The notes beneath the pieces are model-generated. The model searched no databases. It was not told the origin of the DNA and was given only the letters and a program-made list of their open reading frames with translations. From Caldilineaceae bacterium (GTDB taxonomy: Bacteria > Chloroflexota > Anaerolineae > Caldilineales > Caldilineaceae), in contig JAPPKT010000062.1 of NCBI GenBank assembly GCA_028819675.1, forward strand, positions 1-8,690: a stretch of 8,690 bases of DNA, given 5' to 3'. The position numbers and the translations under genes were made by a program. Shown here piece after piece: positions 1 through 5,764 of the stretch (its first letter is position 1; every line of letters begins with the position of its first letter).

Positions 1-42
1 GCTGAACCCGACGACCCTTAGCGCAACTTTTCGTTCCAATGA

Positions 43-234
43 TTGTCACGGCCCACTCCCGCCTACGCGGCAATCGACGCTCACGCGACGAAACGGTTAC
101 GACAGTGGCTCTGTCGGAAGCACAAGGTAAGAGGCGGGAAGTACGTGCGCTTCCCGAACGAACGGCTGTGGGACGACTACGGCCTTACACGCCTTGCGCG
201 GACGACCAAGGGCCTTCCGTGGGCGAAGGCATGA
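43..234 (+). pseudogene. ltrA: Group II intron reverse transcriptase/maturase, C-terminal remnant
   Basis: About 63 codons encode the extreme C-terminus of a group II intron-encoded protein. The pattern RLRQWLCRKHKVRG, then GLTRLARTTKGLPWAKA just before the stop, is characteristic of the end of these maturases, in the region that follows the reverse transcriptase and maturase (X) domains. A full protein is roughly 400 residues or more, so nearly all of it is missing. In this frame TAG and TGA stops lie just upstream, at 19-21 and 40-42, and recognisable homology begins only near the AYAAIDAH stretch. The upstream part is therefore deleted or frameshifted, and this fragment cannot give a functional protein alone. 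It is followed immediately by domain V, as expected. Confidence 0.75.
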
Positions 235-244
235 TCTCGTCGGA

Positions 245-278
245 AAGCTGGATGCGGGAAACCCGCACGTCCAGTTTG
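245..278 (+). ncRNA. Group II intron domain V hairpin
   Basis: The hairpin starts with the catalytic AGC triad (246-248). A lower stem pairs CTGGA with TCCAG, an upper stem TGCGG/CCGCA is capped by a GAAA-type tetraloop, and a two-base CG bulge sits on the 3' strand. These are the defining features of domain V, the metal-binding catalytic core of group II introns. Its position a few bases after the maturase stop codon is the usual one. The hairpin looks intact even though the maturase is not, so the RNA could splice only if its other domains survive outside the window. Confidence 0.75.
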
Positions 279-384
279 AGGCAGCGGGGGACTGGAAACG
301 CGGTCATGGGAGCCGGACTGAGGCCCAGAGCGAAAGCGATGGAATAGCCACCGGACCCTGTAGCTGGCGCGCCAGCCCTCGACT

Positions 385-945
385 CTACTTAGAGGGAGAT
401 ATGGTCACATTCGCCGAGGCCATGAAAGGATTCTCTAGAAGCTTCAGTTCTCTCAATTTGTCAATCGGCGCCACGACTCCAAGTTGAACGCCGCATCTGA
501 GGAAATACACGGCGGACTGTTCAAGAAATGGAGCAACGGTGTTCGGTGTGGCTCTACTCACTGCTACTACAACTGACGTAAGTCCCGGCATTTTCGCCAA
601 CCGGCGAAGAACTTCCTGATGATCAAGCGTGTCTTCTGCACGAAATGAATAGGAGAAACCCATACCCAGATGGCGAGCTAATGTCGAAAGCTGGTAAAGA
701 GGTTCAATATCGGGCAAAAAATGCCCGATAACTGAGATATCTCGGTGATACATCAGACGTAACCGATACCCAAAAGCCGCTCCAGTGCCACACCGATACC
801 AGAGATCATACTCCCGCACCCATCTTGTGAGAGATGGCAAAAGTCTTGAATTGGGCTCTCCCAAGAAAACCACAATAGACCTGAACCACTGCACGGCGGG
901 GAAACACCCCGAAGTAGTATCAATGATCGATTTGCCGACTTCCAT
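385..945 (-). CDS. Hypothetical protein, possibly a cluster-less radical SAM-like partner
   Basis: This 186-residue protein is not recognised by name. Its start lies 22 bases after the restored stop of the radical SAM gene, with an AGGG ribosome site nine bases before the ATG, so it is the last gene of the same operon. The central part alternates strand-like and helix-like stretches. VIGHFLPDIEPL, HLGMGFSYSFRAEDTLDHQE and SVVVAVSRATPNTVAPF echo the spacing of the GGEP strand, the TNG strand and the V-S-x-D strand of a radical SAM barrel. No CxxxCxxC cluster motif is present; the cysteines are isolated. A degenerate radical SAM-like partner or peptide-binding subunit is therefore a possibility, not a firm call. 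The stop codon lies inside the 3' end of the antisense group II intron, so the native C-terminus may have been cut off by intron insertion. Confidence 0.6.
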   Translation of the reverse strand: MEVGKSIIDTTSGCFPAVQWFRSIVVFLGEPNSRLLPSLTRWVREYDLWYRCGTGAAFGYRLRLMYHRDISVIGHFLPDIEPLYQLSTLARHLGMGFSYSFRAEDTLDHQEVLRRLAKMPGLTSVVVAVSRATPNTVAPFLEQSAVYFLRCGVQLGVVAPIDKLRELKLLENPFMASANVTISPSK

Positions 946-967
946 TTTGCCCTGTTGGTATCCCGTT

Positions 968-2054
968 CTATTGCAATTGATGCATCAGACCTGCATTCAA
1001 GGAACGCCGTTCGATATCTTCAAAATAAGACTTCAAGTAACGAACACGGTCTAGGTCCGAAAATATGGACCAACACATGTGACAGATGTTCATATAATCG
1101 GAGCCTATATGAAAGCCCGCCGTTTCAAGAATCGAACGCAGCCAGGACACCCCCCCCCAATACCAATGTGCGAAGCAGCGGTGAACTGTTCATGGAAGCT
1201 ACTATGGAAGCGAGAGGTTGTTGACGAATGTTGCCGAAAAGACGAGCACCCGTATGATCGAGGCCTGCGCAGCAGGGGTATACATCGCCCAAGGGGTTAA
1301 CCGTCAAATTAAGCAAACTGTGACAATTGCCTTCAAGGTTGGAGTCAGACAAGACATGGAATTCACTAGGCGGTATAGTCATTGACGCACGCCCAGTGGG
1401 AAACACAGGGCCACACGTTATACGATTCGCCTGACTGACAGCTTCGTCGGGAAGAAGCTGAAGTGCTTCCTGATAGGTATGAGTTTTCGTGGATAGGAGG
1501 CGAAGGTTGACTTCTATTTCGACTTCTCTACAAGCTCGGATGCAGTTTCCAACTGCCATGGGATCGATATAGGGCAGATGCCAGATATCCCAACTAATTT
1601 CCACGCCGGTCAGACCCGCTTCTCTAGCTTGAGATGCAATACATTTTGCCCTTTTTTCTCGTAGACCCCAGTAGGCATTCGTGGTTGTTGTAATGTCTAA
1701 GAAGCCAACCGTCCGGGCAACCCGAAAAAGTTGTAAACAACTATTGATATCTAGAAACGCCTCCCCCCCGGACAGATGGAAGCGTGGGCATATCGATTCT
1801 ATTTCCGCAGCTTCAAGAAGCAACCTAGCTAGATCTTCAGTTTCAAGGGTTGCAGCACCAAGAACGTCAGAGCCTTTGGGCCCTGCGGATTGATAACACA
1901 TGGCACACTTTGCATTACATCGAGTGGTGCTCTCGACCACCAACGCCTGATAAAAAAGAGGCATCGTCATGAACTGTACGTATTTGGCCAGTTCGCCACC
2001 GTCGTGTTCAAGAACCCTCTGTGTATATATTAATGGTCCCGAAATAGTTGTCAT
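968..2054 (-). CDS. Radical SAM/SPASM-type enzyme, split by a homopolymer frameshift
   Basis: The product is a radical SAM enzyme, which uses a [4Fe-4S] cluster to cleave S-adenosylmethionine and start radical chemistry, often on peptides. The cluster motif is CNAKCAMC (Cys46, 50, 53), the SAM-binding GGE motif is at 96-98, and a barrel strand has TTTTNAYWG near 122-130. A SPASM/Twitch-like auxiliary cluster region follows, with Cys244 and the GDVYPCC motif at 256-262. The frame as given stops at 1125 (309 residues) just after a run of nine G (minus strand, 1150-1158). With eight G the frame continues to 968, giving 361 residues with a further CHMC pair and a Trp, which fits the end of a SPASM region. 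The intact protein is therefore the longer one, and this copy is broken, phase-variable or recoded. AGGAGG abuts the ATG with no spacer, an odd ribosome site. No RRE-type leader-binding domain is seen at the N-terminus. Confidence 0.85.
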
Positions 2055-2116
2055 CCTCCTACCGGCACAGACGAGGCGACGCGCTGTCTCAGTACCGTAT
2101 TGAGATTCGTCGACAA
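2051..2116 (-). CDS. Possible short leader frame coupled to the radical SAM gene
   Basis: In the 118-base gap after the peptidase gene a 21-residue frame starts at TTG and ends at a TGA that overlaps the ATG of the radical SAM gene as ATGA. Its peptide is Ser/Thr/Val-rich and ends in PVGG. The overlap is typical of translational coupling, which could compensate for the zero spacing of the downstream ribosome site. No good ribosome site precedes the TTG; the nearest AAGG is about 18 bases away. It could be chance. A RiPP precursor role is only speculation. Confidence 0.2.
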   Translation of the reverse strand: MSTNLNTVLRQRVASSVPVGG

Positions 2117-2172
2117 ATGGCAGCTATTTTTGGAACCTTAATATGTTTCGTTCGTTGCCCTCCAAATTGTGC

Positions 2173-3006
2173 TCACTCATTTTTTGCGACTTTGCCTTGA
2201 TCGTATTCCACGTAATTGAGGGCTGCCGGGCTGATCGTTGCATTCGCATCGTCTAAGCTCTCGACCTTATCCCCCCTTGTCAGAAAGGAATCGCCATCGG
2301 TATCACCACACATTCGTCGAAATTGGCCCCAATTTATAGGTTTGCTACTCGAAACAAAGAAGGATTGCCGGTCTTGGATATGGAAATGTAAATGGGGCTC
2401 CGTAGAGTGCCCAGAGTTGCCGCATTCTCCGATCTTTTGACCCGTGATTATTTCTTGACCTACCGCAACCTTTACACTTCCGAGTCGGAGATGAGCAAGC
2501 AGGCTGAACTCATTATTCAGATGCCTTATGACCACGTAATTCCCTCGTACATCCTTACATAACACATCAACTGCACCTGTCCCAGGCCACGGACAATCGC
2601 GTTGCCCATCTCGCACTGATACAATAGTACCGTCGGCCGGGGCTAAAATTGCTTGTCCGAAACTGGGGTAGGTATCCAGATCATTATTCCCGGTGATTTG
2701 TCCCACCCCAATGTCACCGCGCTCTTTGACAAAATCGTACGCATATCTCTGGTTCGGAAGGTTCCATGAGTGTGATGTCTCAGGAGTGATACCACCGTTG
2801 ACGACCTTCCATTTACCTTGAAAGGGGAGCCTGTATATAATCCTTGTACTCATGTCTTCTGTGGCCGGCTGCTTTGATGGGCATCGAAATAAAGCAACAA
2901 TCTGACCTAAGAACAGAATGGACTGCACAAATAGGAAGGGATTAAAAAGTGTCGATATACAACTGCTTAGCACAAATTTGAACAGAAATGCCTTGCCTTC
3001 TGACAT
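2173..3006 (-). CDS. Membrane-anchored M23-family metallopeptidase-like protein
   Basis: This 277-residue protein has an N-terminal hydrophobic segment (about residues 8-40) that would anchor it in the inner membrane or serve as an uncleaved signal. A LytM/M23 domain follows. Visible family signatures are the QRYAYDF stretch (86-92, with metal-ligand Asp91), the His172 region AHLRLGSVKV, the GECGNSGHSTEPHLHF block (193-208), and the HLH zinc motif at 205-207. M23 enzymes are zinc endopeptidases that usually cleave peptidoglycan cross-bridges or glycine-rich peptides. The classical His-x3-Asp pair has Arg87 at the His position, so activity is uncertain; His79 might substitute. The C-terminal tail after 210 is unassigned. 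I chose the ATG at 3006, ten bases after the upstream stop; a TTG at 3033 would overlap that gene. In this operon it could process the exported neighbour or remodel the wall for it. Confidence 0.85.
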   Translation of the reverse strand: MSEGKAFLFKFVLSSCISTLFNPFLFVQSILFLGQIVALFRCPSKQPATEDMSTRIIYRLPFQGKWKVVNGGITPETSHSWNLPNQRYAYDFVKERGDIGVGQITGNNDLDTYPSFGQAILAPADGTIVSVRDGQRDCPWPGTGAVDVLCKDVRGNYVVIRHLNNEFSLLAHLRLGSVKVAVGQEIITGQKIGECGNSGHSTEPHLHFHIQDRQSFFVSSSKPINWGQFRRMCGDTDGDSFLTRGDKVESLDDANATISPAALNYVEYDQGKVAKNE

Positions 3007-3016
3007 AGTCGCCACA

Positions 3017-3871
3017 TCACGGCAGCAAGTCAAACGGTGCCAAACGATTGTCTTTGTAGGGATCTTGAACGATCCCTTCTGCCGGCTCCCTCATGGGGTT
3101 TACAACATCGGAGGGGTTTACAACATCGGAATGGAAGAGACGGGGAGTGTCATCTGCCCCGAGGTCCATTAGACGTTGCCAGGCGGGTTCCATTGTTGTT
3201 ATATCTCCACTCTGATTCCAGATGTCATTAAACTCCTTAGTAGCTGTGTCTGTCAGATCTATTCCCATGTCCGAATTGAACTTGGTTGTATTGTAAACCA
3301 TAACAGCTGCCATTACTACTGCCGAAGCTGCCGTCACAACCTGGGCCGCCGCTACTACAAAGGCAGCTGCAGAACTCCCCACCTCAGAGTCAGAGGGTTT
3401 ATAGCCTTCTAAACCGAGATCTCTGAGAGTGGCTTTGCGCAATTCTTCAGTGGCCTCAGGGTCAGGAAAGTCGCTATGTGTATCTCGGTATTCTTCGATC
3501 TTACGCGTGAATTTCACAAATAAATCTTTACGCCAGCCCTTTACCAAATTTGTCGCTTCACTTCCGGGGTGAAATTCCAACCAAGTTGCATTTAGAACAT
3601 CTTCAGAGAAGATAACTCCTTCAGTGGAGCCTTTATTCTGTACAAAGTGTCGCGCCTTAGCGGGGTCCTCGAAGAGGCTCTTGAGGAAACCGACCTGGCT
3701 ATCTCTAGGGGACGGAACCCCAACCGGCTGTGCATTCGCGGCCTCCATTATCAATTGGGTCGCTCCTACAATCGTAAATCCTAAACCAAGCAACTTCGGG
3801 AACGCCTCCCGGCGGGAAAGCCGATTGTTTATGATACCCGACACAACATCCTGGGCTTCTGAATGGTCCAT
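3017..3871 (-). CDS. Exported protein with Tat-type signal, candidate substrate of the operon
   Basis: This 284-residue protein is not recognised by name. The N-terminus has a twin-arginine motif SRREAF (19-24), a hydrophobic stretch (about 25-43) and an ANA motif (45-47) suitable for signal peptidase I, so it probably crosses the inner membrane folded. Residues about 60-100 form a helical DPAKARHFVQN-type segment of unknown family. Residues 167-193 are an uninterrupted Ala/Val-rich segment, which could be a membrane helix or a modified core. The C-terminus carries SDVVNP twice in tandem from an 18-base duplication. The ATG at 3871 has AAGG/GAGG-type ribosome signals just upstream; the frame extends further upstream, but into the VapC fragment. 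It is the first gene of the operon, followed by the peptidase and the radical SAM enzyme, so it may be the protein they modify or process. Confidence 0.65.
   Translation of the reverse strand: MDHSEAQDVVSGIINNRLSRREAFPKLLGLGFTIVGATQLIMEAANAQPVGVPSPRDSQVGFLKSLFEDPAKARHFVQNKGSTEGVIFSEDVLNATWLEFHPGSEATNLVKGWRKDLFVKFTRKIEEYRDTHSDFPDPEATEELRKATLRDLGLEGYKPSDSEVGSSAAAFVVAAAQVVTAASAVVMAAVMVYNTTKFNSDMGIDLTDTATKEFNDIWNQSGDITTMEPAWQRLMDLGADDTPRLFHSDVVNPSDVVNPMREPAEGIVQDPYKDNRLAPFDLLP
3095..3130 (-). repeat. Perfect 18-base tandem duplication
   Basis: The unit ggggtttacaacatcgga (plus strand) occurs twice back to back (3095-3112 and 3113-3130). It lies in frame in the Tat-signal protein gene and adds one SDVVNP hexapeptide. 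A perfect in-frame duplication suggests a recent slippage event or a variable-copy peptide repeat. Confidence 0.9.
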
Positions 3872-4116
3872 GTCCTTACCTCGACTTTGTACAAAAGGAG
3901 AGCAGTTCCAGGGGCATCGTCCCCCGTGATGCAATCGTGCAACCCGTTACGGCGTCGTCCGCTGGGCAACGCCCGGACACCGAAGCGCAATTCAGCAACG
4001 CTAATGGCGGACAGATAAAGCGTCTCCAGCGTCTGCGCGTCAAGCCAGTCGCCGACGCGCGGATCCGGAAATCTGCGCAGCGGCTCCGACATCACATTGG
4101 TGTCTACCAAGATCAT
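3829..4116 (-). pseudogene. vapC: VapC-type PIN-domain toxin, 3'-truncated
   Basis: The first 60 or so residues are a PIN ribonuclease N-terminus: MILVDTNVMSE with Asp5 and Glu11, then YLSAISVAELRFGV with Glu42, then the LPSGRRRNGL stretch. VapC toxins are about 130-140 residues long and need further C-terminal acidic residues for metal binding. Here the homology ends near residue 60 (about 3936) and the frame runs on for 35 unrelated residues into the promoter and start of the Tat-signal gene. The toxin should be inactive. Its ATG overlaps the antitoxin stop by four bases, the usual vapBC arrangement. The break coincides with the shift from GC-rich to AT-richer sequence, so insertion of the neighbouring cassette is the likely cause. 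Confidence 0.8.
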
Positions 4117-4364
4117 TCTAGATCAAGCGGCAGGACCGGAGCCGAATCGCGCTGGGCAAACACTGCCGCCTCGTCATCCGTCAACTCGACGCGCCGGCCA
4201 GCCGCGGTCAACAGCGACCCTAGCCCGATCCGTCCTGCCGGGCGAACCGTTTCTTCCAGGATGGCGCGCACCTCCGCCTCGGTGCTGCGGCCGCGCAAGG
4301 CCGCCCGAACACGCAGGGCGCGATGCACCTCGTCGGGCACGTTGCGCACAGTCAGTGTCGCCAT
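4113..4364 (-). CDS. vapB: VapB/FitA-type antitoxin, ribbon-helix-helix
   Basis: This complete 83-residue antitoxin has an N-terminal ribbon-helix-helix DNA-binding domain (MATLTVRNVPDEVHRALR, then GRSTEAEVRAILEE, residues 1-39), the FitA/Arc-like class that pairs with PIN toxins. The C-terminal half would wrap the toxin active site. A GAGGA ribosome site lies about ten bases before the ATG. It is the first gene of a vapBC operon whose toxin is now truncated, so it is an orphan antitoxin that may still repress its own promoter or neutralise related toxins. Any transcript from its promoter would run on into the radical SAM cassette. Confidence 0.85.
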   Translation of the reverse strand: MATLTVRNVPDEVHRALRVRAALRGRSTEAEVRAILEETVRPAGRIGLGSLLTAAGRRVELTDDEAAVFAQRDSAPVLPLDLE

Positions 4365-4389
4365 AATCGATATTCCTCAGTGCTGCCAA

Positions 4390-4408
4390 TGCTGTCAGCA
4401 GCACAGCA
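4390..4408 (-). promoter_or_regulatory. Candidate VapB operator palindrome
   Basis: Perfect arms TGCTGT and ACAGCA with a seven-base spacer lie 26-44 bases upstream of the antitoxin ATG, where a ribbon-helix-helix autorepressor would bind. A weak -10-like TATGCT (minus strand) overlaps it. The role is inferred from position and symmetry. Confidence 0.4.
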
Positions 4409-4574
4409 TAAAGGCAACCAGGCGTCATTGCAGGATTTGTGTAGAGTCGGCAATTGGCGCGAGGGACGGGCTGAAGGCCTGGACAATGGTGAAAGCCTCC
4501 GGTCAACGGCCACTTTCCGCCCGCAGTTACTGCGCCAGCCCTCGGCCCTGCCTGAGGGGAGGACAACAACGATG

Positions 4575-4712
4575 TTACCCCTCAAAAGCGCCGGAGCAGA
4601 AATCACCGGCGACATGGCCGTGCGGGTTGCGAATTTCGCCGGCCGTACCGCCCTGCGGCTTCTAGTTGGGTAGTAACATCACACATACAATCACCACCAC
4701 CAGCTTCTTCAT
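4575..4712 (-). pseudogene. Tiny signal-peptide-like frame with internal amber codon
   Basis: An ATG preceded by AAGGA at a good distance opens MKKLVVVIVCVMLLPN, a basic then hydrophobic stretch like a signal peptide. A TAG follows at codon 17 (4662-4664). The same frame then stays open to a TAA at 4575-4577, with Gly/Ala/Asp content plausible for a small secreted protein. It may be a 45-residue secreted protein with a nonsense mutation, or a 16-residue peptide, or chance. The family is not recognised. Confidence 0.3.
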
Positions 4713-4739
4713 GGCAACTATTCCTTGCTTGTCCAACGC

Positions 4740-5048
4740 CTACGATTGTGCCGGTTGGTAGCGTCGAACATCGATTTCGTCGGCCCGGGCCCGCATCTGC
4801 GTCGCGTCGTGCCATGCTTGCATCCGCAATAGCAGGTCCATGCTGAGGCCGAACGCCTTCTCGATTCGCAGCGCCATTTCGGGCGATAGTGGGATATTGC
4901 CGTTCAGCAAAGCTGAAAGCGTCGCACAGCGCACGCCGAGAATCCGGGCCGTTGCTGAAACGCTCAACCCGAATTCCTCCATGGCCTCAATCCGGATGAA
5001 GGCTCCGGGGTGCGAGGGGGTCATCCCCATCTTGATACCACTGGTCAT
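4740..5048 (-). CDS. higA: HigA-family antitoxin (XRE helix-turn-helix)
   Basis: The 102-residue protein opens with SHPGAFIRIEAMEEFGLS, the conserved start of HigA-type antitoxins. A helix-turn-helix follows (about residues 28-55): SVSATARILGVRCATLSALLNG, then the family-typical PLSPEMALRIEKAFG. It binds and neutralises the HigB toxin and represses the operon. The ATG overlaps the toxin stop as TGATG, and GAGGA sits nine bases upstream, so the two are translationally coupled. The toxin-first order is the usual higBA order. The length is normal and no damage is seen. Confidence 0.93.
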   Translation of the reverse strand: MTSGIKMGMTPSHPGAFIRIEAMEEFGLSVSATARILGVRCATLSALLNGNIPLSPEMALRIEKAFGLSMDLLLRMQAWHDATQMRARADEIDVRRYQPAQS

Positions 5049-5338
5049 CAGTGATAGTCCTCGAGGTTCACGCGCTCAACTCCGCCATCCCGTTCCTCGA
5101 AGGTAATCCGCCAGTTGCCCGACACGGAGACGCTCCACTCGTTCCGACGTTCACCTGATAGCCGATGAACCCTCCATCCGGGAGCCGCCTCGCGGATGAA
5201 GCCCTCCATGTTTTCGGCCATGACCAGCGCGGTTATGATACCGCGCACCCGCTCCACCAAGTCCTGTTTCACAAGCCGGGACGTATCGTCCTCGAAAAGC
5301 TGACGCAAACCCCGATGACGAATGGAACGGACGATCAT
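5048..5338 (-). CDS. higB: HigB-family toxin (RelE-like mRNA interferase)
   Basis: The 96-residue protein matches the HigB/RelE fold: MIVRSIRHRGLRQLFEDD at the start, the WRVHRLSGERRNEWSVSVSGNWRITF core (residues 55-80) and the NLEDYH end. HigB toxins cleave mRNA in the ribosome A site. The conserved C-terminal basic and aromatic positions appear intact, and the partner antitoxin follows immediately, so the module looks functional. The family usually begins at the MIV methionine (5338), which I chose although it lacks a ribosome site. A TTG at 5374 preceded by GAAGG would add 12 residues. If the promoter at 5346-5374 is real, the 5338 start would be almost leaderless. Confidence 0.93.
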   Translation of the reverse strand: MIVRSIRHRGLRQLFEDDTSRLVKQDLVERVRGIITALVMAENMEGFIREAAPGWRVHRLSGERRNEWSVSVSGNWRITFEERDGGVERVNLEDYH

Positions 5339-5345
5339 GCGCGCA

Positions 5346-5374
5346 TATATACAGCAGCACTGTACAGGATGCAA
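5346..5374 (-). promoter_or_regulatory. Candidate higBA promoter with embedded palindrome
   Basis: On the minus strand, TTGCAT (5374-5369), a 17-base spacer and TATATA (5351-5346) fit a sigma-70 promoter. A palindrome, TACAG-5-CTGTA (5350-5364), covers the spacer and touches the -10, where HigA binding would block RNA polymerase. Transcription would begin about 5339, next to the 5338 ATG. This is inferred from sequence only. Confidence 0.45.
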
Positions 5375-5463
5375 ATACCTTCAAGAAGCGTTCTGATCAC
5401 TCGGACTTGGGGAAAGTGACCGCTATGCCTGGCCGTGCCCCGGTCGGGTTTCAGAACGGTAGG

Positions 5464-5502
5464 GCGCCTCTTTGCACAATCACACAGGCACGCAAAAGGC
5501 GC
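5464..5502 (-). terminator. Possible hairpin after the beta-barrel fragment
   Basis: GCGCCTCTTTGC and GCAAAAGGCGC form a nearly complete stem with a loop of about 16 bases, starting four bases after the stop of the beta-barrel fragment. No long U tract follows, so it is a weak intrinsic terminator or a processing stem. Confidence 0.35.
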
Positions 5503-5505
5503 TGG

Positions 5506-5764
5506 CTAATGCCCCAGCCTGAGTTGCAGCATCACCCCGTGCTCGGGGCTGCCGGCACCCGGATTCTCCAGGCGGCTTGCCTCGACGCCCAGCGTCAGGT
5601 CGAGCTCTTCCCTTCGCGCCACGCTGAGGTGCCAGCCGAGAGTGTAATCGTGGCGCCCCTCGGACAGGCCGAAGCCCAGTTTTGGCGTGCCGATGAAGCG
5701 ACCGCCTCCGAGCGGCAGGCCGTAGCCCATTTGTGCCTGCAGGCGGCTCGCCCCATAGGTGGGA
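5506..5764 (-). pseudogene. Outer-membrane beta-barrel (autotransporter-like) C-terminal fragment
   Basis: About 85 residues show the end of an outer-membrane barrel: RLQAQMGYGLPL, then GGRFIGTPKLGFGLSEG, then DYTLGWHLSVA, and a last strand PEHGVMLQLRLGH. Alternating aromatic/hydrophobic residues and the repeated glycine-rich turns are typical of the closing strands of autotransporter-like barrels, and I recall this tail pattern from large surface proteins of proteobacteria. Everything N-terminal is missing. The coding sense stops at 5764, exactly where the inverted-repeat element begins, so the gene was cut there. It is not expected to be made or inserted alone. Confidence 0.6.

Larger units (their letters stand above)
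1..389 (+). mobile_element. 3' portion of a group II intron
   Basis: The segment holds, in order, the C-terminal end of an intron-encoded maturase, a domain V hairpin and a structured tail ending near a CCAGCCCTCGACTCTAC motif. This is the order expected at the 3' end of a bacterial group II intron. In the tail, GGGGG and CTGG near 286-295 can pair with CCAG and CCCTC near 373-380, closing a stem after domain V. The 5' intron domains and the 5' exon lie outside the window. The exact 3' splice boundary (about 387-389) is inferred from the end of the conserved-looking tail. The intron runs opposite to the neighbouring operon, and its last bases form that operon's final stop codon. Confidence 0.75.
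4365..4739. other. Gap between antitoxin gene and higA
   Basis: This 375-base stretch holds the candidate operator next to vapB and the tiny signal-peptide-like frame near 4575-4712. A C-rich hairpin at about 4537-4560 has CCCTC pairing with GAGGG. The hairpin region shares GCGCCAGCCCTCG with the end of the group II intron at the left edge. No convincing larger gene or known RNA was seen. Confidence 0.5.

Noticed and set aside
1761..1770. Run of seven C as a second frameshift site
   Set aside because: It encodes the conserved SGGEA motif in the correct frame on the minus strand, so it is not a break.
3937..4665. Long plus-strand frame of 242 codons
   Set aside because: It is antisense to vapB and the vapC remnant, has Arg/Ser/Pro-rich composition and no motif; a shadow of GC-rich code.
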